A stretch of 64,000 bases of DNA from Candidatus Omnitrophota bacterium (lineage in GTDB: Bacteria > Ratteibacteria > UBA8468 > B48-G9 > JAFGKM01): contig JAMWDI010000005.1 in assembly GCA_023819375.1 (NCBI GenBank), positions 136,423-200,422 of the forward strand. Reading direction: 5' to 3'. Made by a program: the position numbers and the translations under genes. Below, one piece after another: positions 59,416 to 64,000 of this stretch. Position 1 is the stretch's first letter. Every line of letters starts with the position of its first letter. The notes below the pieces were generated by a model that ran no database searches, was not told the DNA's origin, and saw only the letters and a program-made list of their open reading frames with translations.

Positions 59416-60447
59416 CTATCTCCTTATATAAATATTGTTTGAAAATATCCAGTTTTTCTCTTTAAAGTAAACTTCTACCCTATAATTACCTTTTTCTTCT
59501 ATTTTTATTTCTTTTTCAATTATATTTTCATCTAATATTATTTTACCGTTTCTTATAAGTTTTGTCCTTGTCTTAATAGGATTTCTTATCAATATTATAT
59601 CACCAATTTTGCCTTCTTCACCACAAACATATTTACCATCTTTCTCTCCAAAGTAAAAACCTGATGCAATTTTTAAAAAGTCATTTGCAAAAAATAAATT
59701 ACCATTTTTAATTGCTCTTAAAACTTTTTCTTTATCCTCTTCAAATTTACCAGTTAAATTTTCTTTAAGGTAAATATAATTTCTAAGTGTTTTGAAAACA
59801 TTTTTGTATCTGAAAATTTTTTTAAAATCAAAAATTTTAAAATAAAATGGCAATGCATGAATATCAAGACCTGCAAAACCAGTAACTTTTCTTTCACAAT
59901 TTAAAAGATCCCATTTTTTAAGTATTTTTTCTATAGGGGAACTTATATTTAAAGGGAATTTTAAATATCTGAAAGGGATATTGTAAATTTTTGTTTTATC
60001 TACCCAGTTAAAAAGTAAAGACCATATTTCCATTCCATCAAAATTGTTTTGCCATTTTTCCCATTTATAATCTTTTTTAATTAAAAAAAGAAAATGTTTT
60101 CCAAAGGGATGTGCGACAAGTTTCAAAAGATTATTCTTTTTGTCAATTTCATCTATATTTTTTTCTAACCATTTTTTTTCACCAATTACAATTAAATGAT
60201 TTTTTTTCCTTTCATCCAATTCCTCGCCATGTATTATTAACATATCATTATAATATCCTTCAATATCAAACAAATAAGAAAATTTTTCCTTTCTCTTTTT
60301 TGGGGTATGTGAAGTTAGAATTATAAAATTTAAATGTGCCCTTTTCCCTTCCTCAATAATTAACGGAATAAATTTTTTTCCTTTTTTAATTGGAAAATGA
60401 ACGTGTATAACTCCGCATAGTTCATTATATATTGACATTTGAGCCAT
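59416..60447 (-). CDS. PHP-domain metal-dependent phosphoesterase-like protein
   Basis: The 343-residue product has the PHP metal motifs in order: GVIHVHFP (HxH), ILTSHTP, IIHGEELD, and VAHPFG (HP.G), then GFAGLDIHALPFYFK with a late Asp-x-His. A C-terminal beta-sandwich of about 80 residues ends in IYIRR. PHP enzymes hydrolyse phosphate esters with two or three metals. No polymerase or histidinol-phosphatase companion is present, so the substrate is unknown. The start may be Met4. It is divergent from tRNA-Glu. Confidence 0.83.
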   Translation of the reverse strand: MAQMSIYNELCGVIHVHFPIKKGKKFIPLIIEEGKRAHLNFIILTSHTPKKRKEKFSYLFDIEGYYNDMLIIHGEELDERKKNHLIVIGEKKWLEKNIDEIDKKNNLLKLVAHPFGKHFLFLIKKDYKWEKWQNNFDGMEIWSLLFNWVDKTKIYNIPFRYLKFPLNISSPIEKILKKWDLLNCERKVTGFAGLDIHALPFYFKIFDFKKIFRYKNVFKTLRNYIYLKENLTGKFEEDKEKVLRAIKNGNLFFANDFLKIASGFYFGEKDGKYVCGEEGKIGDIILIRNPIKTRTKLIRNGKIILDENIIEKEIKIEEKGNYRVEVYFKEKNWIFSNNIYIRR

Positions 60448-60466
60448 TTTAAATTATTATTATAAC
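60439..60466 (+). promoter_or_regulatory. Promoter of tRNA-Glu
   Basis: TTGAGC (60439-60444) and TATAAC (60461-60466) are 16 bp apart and end ten bases before the tRNA. The -35 region overlaps the first codons of the divergent PHP gene. Confidence 0.55.
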
Positions 60467-60476
60467 ATAAATGTTT

Positions 60477-60548
60477 GGCCCCATCGTCTAATGGTTAGGA
60501 TAGATGGTTCTCAGCCATCAGGTACGGGTTCAAATCCCGTTGGGGCTA
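60477..60548 (+). tRNA. tRNA-Glu (anticodon CTC)
   Basis: Acceptor GGCCCCA pairs with TGGGGCT, the anticodon stem-loop GATGG-TTCTCAG-CCATC reads CTC, and the T-arm contains CGGG-TTCAAAT-CCCG. Discriminator A at 60548; CCA not encoded. CTC reads GAG only, so a second tRNA-Glu (TTC) is expected elsewhere in the genome. Confidence 0.95.
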
Positions 60549-60594
60549 CTTCAATCTTTGAAAGTGCTAAAAAAATTCAGAAAAAGGAGGAAAA

Positions 60595-61392
60595 ATGAAA
60601 GAATTGAAAATAAATCCAGAAAGGGTTAGAGATTTTCTTGTTGAATTTTTAAGAGATGAATTCAAAAAAGCAAATTTTCAAAATGCAATTTTTGGTATGT
60701 CTGGTGGGCTTGATTCAACAGTCGTTGGATATTTATGTAAAATTGCTTTTGGGAGAACAAATACCTATGGAATAATTCTTCCTTATAAAAATACACCTAA
60801 GACATCTGTTGACCATGCTTATATGGTAGGCAGAACTCTTGGAATAAGGTATTTGAGATTTAATGTTACTCCACAAATTGATTATTATTTTCAAAATTTT
60901 CCACAAGCAGATAAAATAAGAGTTGGAAATAAAATTGCCAGAGAAAGAATGAGCATTCTTTACGATCTTTCTGTCCATTTTAATGCACTTGTTGTAGGTT
61001 CTACAAATAAAAGTGAATTTTACCTTGGATATGGAACACTTTTTGGAGATCTTGCTTGGCTTATAAATCCACTTGGAGACCTGTTTAAGACAGAGGTTTA
61101 TCAATTGGCGGAATTTCTTGGGGTTCCAAAGGAAATACTAGAGAAAAAACCAAGTGCAGAATTATGGGAGGACCAAACAGATGAAGGAGAACTTGGTTTT
61201 ACATATAAGGAATGTGATATTGTTCTTCATTATTATGTAGAAAAAAATATGTCGCCAGAGGAAATAGTTAATCAGGTTAAAGAAATTGATAGAGATAAAA
61301 TCTATAAAATTATAGAGCAGGTCAAAAAGACTGAATTTAAAAGAAGGCCACCAAGAATTGCGAGAATTCCAGAAGAGATAAAATATTCTTAA
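60595..61392 (+). CDS. nadE: NAD+ synthetase (ammonia-dependent)
   Basis: The 265-residue product has the ATP-pyrophosphatase P-loop GMSGGLDSTVVGYL, VGSTNKSEFYLGYGTLFGDLAWLINPLGDLFKTEVYQLAEFLGVP and KPSAELWEDQTDEGELGFTY, which are NadE signatures. There is no nitrilase/glutaminase domain, so ammonia is the nitrogen source. It amidates nicotinate adenine dinucleotide to NAD. AAAGGAGGAAAA is the RBS. Convergent with the AsmA-like gene. Confidence 0.97.
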   Translation: MKELKINPERVRDFLVEFLRDEFKKANFQNAIFGMSGGLDSTVVGYLCKIAFGRTNTYGIILPYKNTPKTSVDHAYMVGRTLGIRYLRFNVTPQIDYYFQNFPQADKIRVGNKIARERMSILYDLSVHFNALVVGSTNKSEFYLGYGTLFGDLAWLINPLGDLFKTEVYQLAEFLGVPKEILEKKPSAELWEDQTDEGELGFTYKECDIVLHYYVEKNMSPEEIVNQVKEIDRDKIYKIIEQVKKTEFKRRPPRIARIPEEIKYS

Positions 61393-62045
61393 TTTTCATA
61401 TCTATTTTTAATTCTATCAATTGCAATTTTAACCCTGTTTATAAATTCTTGAAGAAGTATTTTGTTATTCTTTTTATCTATAAAAAGATTAATACCTGGC
61501 AATAAAAAAGGTTTAATTACAATATATTGTTTGTCTCCTTTTTCTTTTGCAAGTCCCTCAATTATTAAATATTCATCCTTAATTGTGATTTTACCAGATA
61601 TTTTTTTGTAATAAAAATTAGATTTACCAAATTTTTTAACAGGACTTGTTTCACTTAAAGATGAAATTAATTCTATAAGTCCAAAATTCATATATTTTTC
61701 TATGCCCCTTTTATCAACACTGTTGAATTCTATTTCAAATTCTTTAATCTTTTTTTCATTGAGATTAAAATATCCTTTTAGGTTAAGAAGTCCTGTTAAT
61801 AATATTTTTTCATTCAGTGAGCCTATAAGTTTTTTTAAATTAATATTTTCAATTAAAAAAGAACCACTTATCTGTGAGAAATAATTTTTTGTTTCAAAAT
61901 TCACAGTTCCATTTCCATCAAAAAAAGCAAAATTTAAAATACCATCAAAATTTTTATTATAATTCAAAAATATGTTTTTAAATTCAAGTTTATTAAAATT
62001 CAAAAGGTCACAGGTGAGAGAATTTTCAGGGATTTTTAAATTCAA
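61389..62045 (-). CDS. AsmA-like protein, C-terminal piece (frameshifted)
   Basis: The frame is open from 62045 and its first residues MNLKIPENSLTCDLL continue a sensible beta-rich sequence that starts further upstream in the same frame (IDFDGELQFEAKFFRFGDFEFKNLNL). The piece is 218 residues of beta-rich repeats with KLIGSLNEKILLTGLLNLKGYFNL and GLIELISSLSETSPVKK, typical of the C-terminal part of AsmA/DUF3971-like proteins. It completes the preceding frame across a run of ten A near 62114-62123. Together the pieces would make a protein of about 530 residues that spans the periplasm. Confidence 0.65.
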   Translation of the reverse strand: MNLKIPENSLTCDLLNFNKLEFKNIFLNYNKNFDGILNFAFFDGNGTVNFETKNYFSQISGSFLIENINLKKLIGSLNEKILLTGLLNLKGYFNLNEKKIKEFEIEFNSVDKRGIEKYMNFGLIELISSLSETSPVKKFGKSNFYYKKISGKITIKDEYLIIEGLAKEKGDKQYIVIKPFLLPGINLFIDKKNNKILLQEFINRVKIAIDRIKNRYEN

Positions 62046-62989
62046 GTTTTTAAATTCAAAATCCCCAAATCTGAAAAATTTTGCTTCAAATTGTAATTCT
62101 CCATCAAAATCAATTTTTTTTTTAAAATAGCAAGTGCAAATTTATTCATAATAATTCTTGAAGTGTCTAATTTTAAATTATATTTTTTCCTGATTTCCTC
62201 TGGCAAAAGTTTCAAAAATTCATCAAGTGAGAACTCTTTTGTATCAAAAGTAAATTCAAATTCGTTTTCCGTTACGCTTCCATTAAAAATCAGTTTTTCT
62301 CCCTTTTGATTTGTAAGTATTCCTGATTCTATAATTCCCCTTTTTTCCTGTGGCAAATAATTTCCTTTTATGGAGAGATTAAATTTATTTTCATTATTTT
62401 TTGTTAAATCTTTAACTTCAAGATTAAATTTAATTTCTTTAAAATTCTCCTTTTCTTTTCCTATATATATTTTCCCATAAATTAAACCATCTAAATTAAA
62501 GTTATATTTTGTAATTCCAATAAGTTCTTTAATTTTAAGCCCATTAAGTTCAACTATACCTTCAAATTTTTCTATTCCCCATTTTTCAAGTGTCCCATAA
62601 AATTTCAAATTTCCTGTATTTGAAATCTCTATTTTGGTTTCATTTATGCTTAAATTTCCATTAATTAAATTACCTTTTAATTTTCCACTGGCACTTATTT
62701 TTTTCTTTTCATATTCAGAATTAAATTCTCCTGGCCCTTCAAAAGCATATAAATTTTTTATTATTGATGGCTTTATTTTTAACTGGTCAATTTTAATAGT
62801 GAAGAATTTTTCATTATAAGATAGATTTTTTAAGTTTATTCCACAAGGTGAGACTTTTATATTTTCAATATCCCATTTTTCTGAACCTTTTATGGTTTTT
62901 AAAAGAAAAAGTTTAATTGTAAAAATAATCAAAAATAAAATGGTAAAAAAACAAGCAAATAAAGTCAGTATCCTGTTAATTTTTTTCAT
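62042..62989 (-). CDS. AsmA-like protein, N-terminal piece (frameshifted)
   Basis: The 315-residue product starts with an inner-membrane anchor (about 8-30, ILTLFACFFTILFLIIFTIKLFLL) and then beta-rich repeats like GNLKFYGTLEKWGIEKFEGIVELNGLKIKELIG and GLIYGKIYIGKEKENFKEIKFNLEVKDL, the AsmA/YhdP-like plan for lipid transport between membranes. The last 30 residues after ALAILKKK are out of register; shifting -1 in the A10 run restores the reading into the C-terminal piece. Stop and start of the two pieces overlap only by chance of the shift. Confidence 0.68.
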   Translation of the reverse strand: MKKINRILTLFACFFTILFLIIFTIKLFLLKTIKGSEKWDIENIKVSPCGINLKNLSYNEKFFTIKIDQLKIKPSIIKNLYAFEGPGEFNSEYEKKKISASGKLKGNLINGNLSINETKIEISNTGNLKFYGTLEKWGIEKFEGIVELNGLKIKELIGITKYNFNLDGLIYGKIYIGKEKENFKEIKFNLEVKDLTKNNENKFNLSIKGNYLPQEKRGIIESGILTNQKGEKLIFNGSVTENEFEFTFDTKEFSLDEFLKLLPEEIRKKYNLKLDTSRIIMNKFALAILKKKLILMENYNLKQNFSDLGILNLKT

Positions 62990-63001
62990 TAAATTTCCTT
63001 T

Positions 63002-63532
63002 TTAATCTTCCCATTTTTCATAACAAATAATTTCTTCAAGTTTTTTTCTATCTTTTGTTTCTTTGAAAACATCTGGATTTTTAGGATATCCCAAAGGAGT
63101 TAAGGCAACAACGTTTATATCATCAGGGATACCAAGAAATTTTTTAATACCTTCATTATCAAAAGATCCTATCCAGCATGTGCCAAGTCCTTCTGCTCTT
63201 GCAGCAAGAGTTAGATGGTCAACTGCTATTGCCACATCAACTATCATGCTATAATCTCCCATCCATTTCCCTCTGTTATAATGAATATTTCTACCGCAGG
63301 CAACAATTAAAATAGGTGCTTCTGCTACAAATTTTTGTCCTTCACATAATTCAATCATTTTTTTCTTTCTTTCGGGGTCTTTAATTATAATAAATTTCCA
63401 TGGTTGCCTGTTACTGCCACTTGGAGCAATTCTTGCAGCATTTAAGACCCTCATTAAAACTTCATCAGGAATGGGATCATTTTTATAACTTCTTACACTT
63501 CTTCTTGTTTTAATAACTTCATAAAATTCCAT
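63002..63532 (-). CDS. Nitroreductase family protein
   Basis: The 176-residue product starts MEFYEVIKTRRSVRSYKNDPIPDEVLMRVLNAARIAPSGSNRQPWKFI, the FMN-binding opening of nitroreductases, with GLGTCWIGSFDNEGIKKFLGIP in the second half. It binds FMN and reduces nitro, quinone or other electron-poor substrates with NAD(P)H. GGAGGAAATATGG gives the start. It lies 12 bp after the AsmA-like gene's upstream end and 8 bp before the lipoprotein gene, all on the minus strand. Confidence 0.95.
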   Translation of the reverse strand: MEFYEVIKTRRSVRSYKNDPIPDEVLMRVLNAARIAPSGSNRQPWKFIIIKDPERKKKMIELCEGQKFVAEAPILIVACGRNIHYNRGKWMGDYSMIVDVAIAVDHLTLAARAEGLGTCWIGSFDNEGIKKFLGIPDDINVVALTPLGYPKNPDVFKETKDRKKLEEIICYEKWED

Positions 63533-63540
63533 ATTTCCTC

Positions 63541-63861
63541 CTATTTTACATCAACTTTACCAGTTTTAGGATCATAAACAAATTTCATCCCTTTTGGAGG
63601 ATTTGGTATTTTCTCAATATACTTTTTTTCAACAAGTTCATCAAGTGATTCTGGATATCTTCCTTCCTGTATTTGGAATGTGTTAATTTTGTTTTTTAAA
63701 TATAAAATATCTTCCATTGCCTTTGCTTTTTTCATTGTTTTTTCAATTGTTGCACCATATTTTAAAGGAGCATTTAATGGAGTTAAATCTTCTTTTTTTT
63801 CTTTTTTGCAACTAACAAATATTAAAATAAGAAGAAAAAATAGAATGAGATTTTTTTTCAC
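63541..63861 (-). CDS. Small lipoprotein with pseudopilin-like C-terminal domain
   Basis: The 106-residue product has a lipoprotein signal (FLLILIFVSC, with Cys at about residue 18 as lipidation site). The body LKNKINTFQIQEGRYPESLDELVEKKYIEKIPNPPKGMKFVYDPKTGKVDV matches the C-terminal domain of GspG-like pseudopilins (xYPxSLxELV, IPxPPxG, YDPxTGxV). It thus carries that domain on a lipid anchor instead of a prepilin helix. Probably at the periplasmic face of a membrane. Function unknown. Confidence 0.8.
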   Translation of the reverse strand: MKKNLILFFLLILIFVSCKKEKKEDLTPLNAPLKYGATIEKTMKKAKAMEDILYLKNKINTFQIQEGRYPESLDELVEKKYIEKIPNPPKGMKFVYDPKTGKVDVK

Positions 63862-63873
63862 AATCTCACCCCC

Positions 63874-64000
63874 TTATAAAATTGGTAAATACATTTTTAT
63901 TTCATATTCATGAACTCTTTTTCTATATTCATCCCATTCAATTTTTTTTGCTTTAAGTAAATTTGTATATATATGTTCTCCAAGGGTTTCTTTCAACAAT
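63874..64000 (-). CDS. glnA: Glutamine synthetase type I, C-terminal end
   Basis: The frame enters from the right edge and ends at TAA 63876-63874. The visible 41 residues read LLKETLGEHIYTN, then LLKAKKIEWDEYRKRVHEYEIKMYLPIL, which matches the C-terminus of GlnA (ALGEHxxxxxxxAKxxEWxxYRxxVxxWExxxYL). The Tyr of the adenylylation site and the active site lie outside the window. It forms glutamine from glutamate and ammonia. Confidence 0.85.
   Translation of the reverse strand, partial: LLKETLGEHIYTNLLKAKKIEWDEYRKRVHEYEIKMYLPIL

Overview
The window is about 64 kb of AT-rich, densely packed bacterial chromosome carrying one integrated mobile element of about 8.3 kb. The cell plan looks Gram-negative: beta-barrel outer-membrane proteins, TonB-like/porin-like barrels, an AsmA-like protein, a SurA/PpiD-type chaperone and several type II secretion/type IV pilus pseudopilins. 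Two pseudopilins have the long '[13 protein letters not shown]...ALxxARExxRQAxCxNNLxQxGLA' style, one of them with an H-X9-DG C-terminal motif, and SecA has a very large coiled-coil insertion. Together with low GC these features point to an uncultivated lineage in or near the PVC/Omnitrophota-type candidate phyla. That placement is inference from gene style, not a phylogenetic result.

Region 1 (1-9308): the start of a Hanks-type Ser/Thr kinase, then a rightward cluster of a ROK-family regulator, an H-X9-DG pseudopilin, a 1293-residue secreted glycoside-hydrolase-like protein with a CBM9-like module, and a 916-residue double FAD oxidoreductase with C-terminal HEAT-like repeats. This reads as a sugar-responsive polysaccharide-utilisation locus.

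Region 2 (about 9866-18257): an element inserted in the anticodon region of a tRNA-Ser(GCU) gene. The left end keeps a 42-bp copy of a tRNA-Ser 5' half and the right end carries the complete tRNA. The integrase coding sequence runs into the tRNA and stops inside its D-arm. From left to right the element has phased T-tracts, five imperfect 83-86 bp repeats, an intact RelE-type toxin-antitoxin pair plus decayed TA pieces, a multi-pass membrane protein, a frameshifted DUF6804-like membrane gene, DUF5659, a CHC2 zinc-finger primase fragment, a P-loop ATPase, a Cys-rich protein, a 34-residue membrane peptide, an excisionase-like HTH protein and a tyrosine integrase. It has a replication module but no capsid or conjugation genes.

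Region 3 (18279-32794): a TRIC/UPF0126 channel, a pseudopilin operon, two nucleotide-sugar epimerases, another pseudopilin with an EF-hand-like loop, a HEAT protein, RNase HII, a PD-(D/E)XK nuclease, a sodium-dependent NSS transporter with a previously easy-to-miss 31-residue partner, a sugar isomerase, rsmI, a SurA-like protein, DUF1015 and a MetE-like protein. Several promoters here sit so close to the start codon that the mRNAs are probably leaderless.

Region 4 (32800-45357): thyX; a divergent outer-membrane protein plus nickel/cobalt ECF transporter cluster (NikK-, CbiM/NikM-, NikL-, CbiQ- and CbiO-like); an ABC exporter; rpe, hisD, thi4, an RseC-like protein, an EF-P variant and tRNA-Phe.

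Region 5 (45404-64000): secA, dnaA, dnaN and a dciA-like gene (recF is missing from the usual place), then dapA, accD and folC. On the minus strand follow a beta-barrel/TPR pair, a cold-shock protein, an exonuclease-WYL fusion, a small YHS protein and a PHP protein. Then come tRNA-Glu(CUC) and nadE, a frameshifted AsmA-like gene, a nitroreductase, a lipoprotein and the 3' end of a glutamine synthetase gene. All family calls were made by reading the translated sequence; no database search was run.
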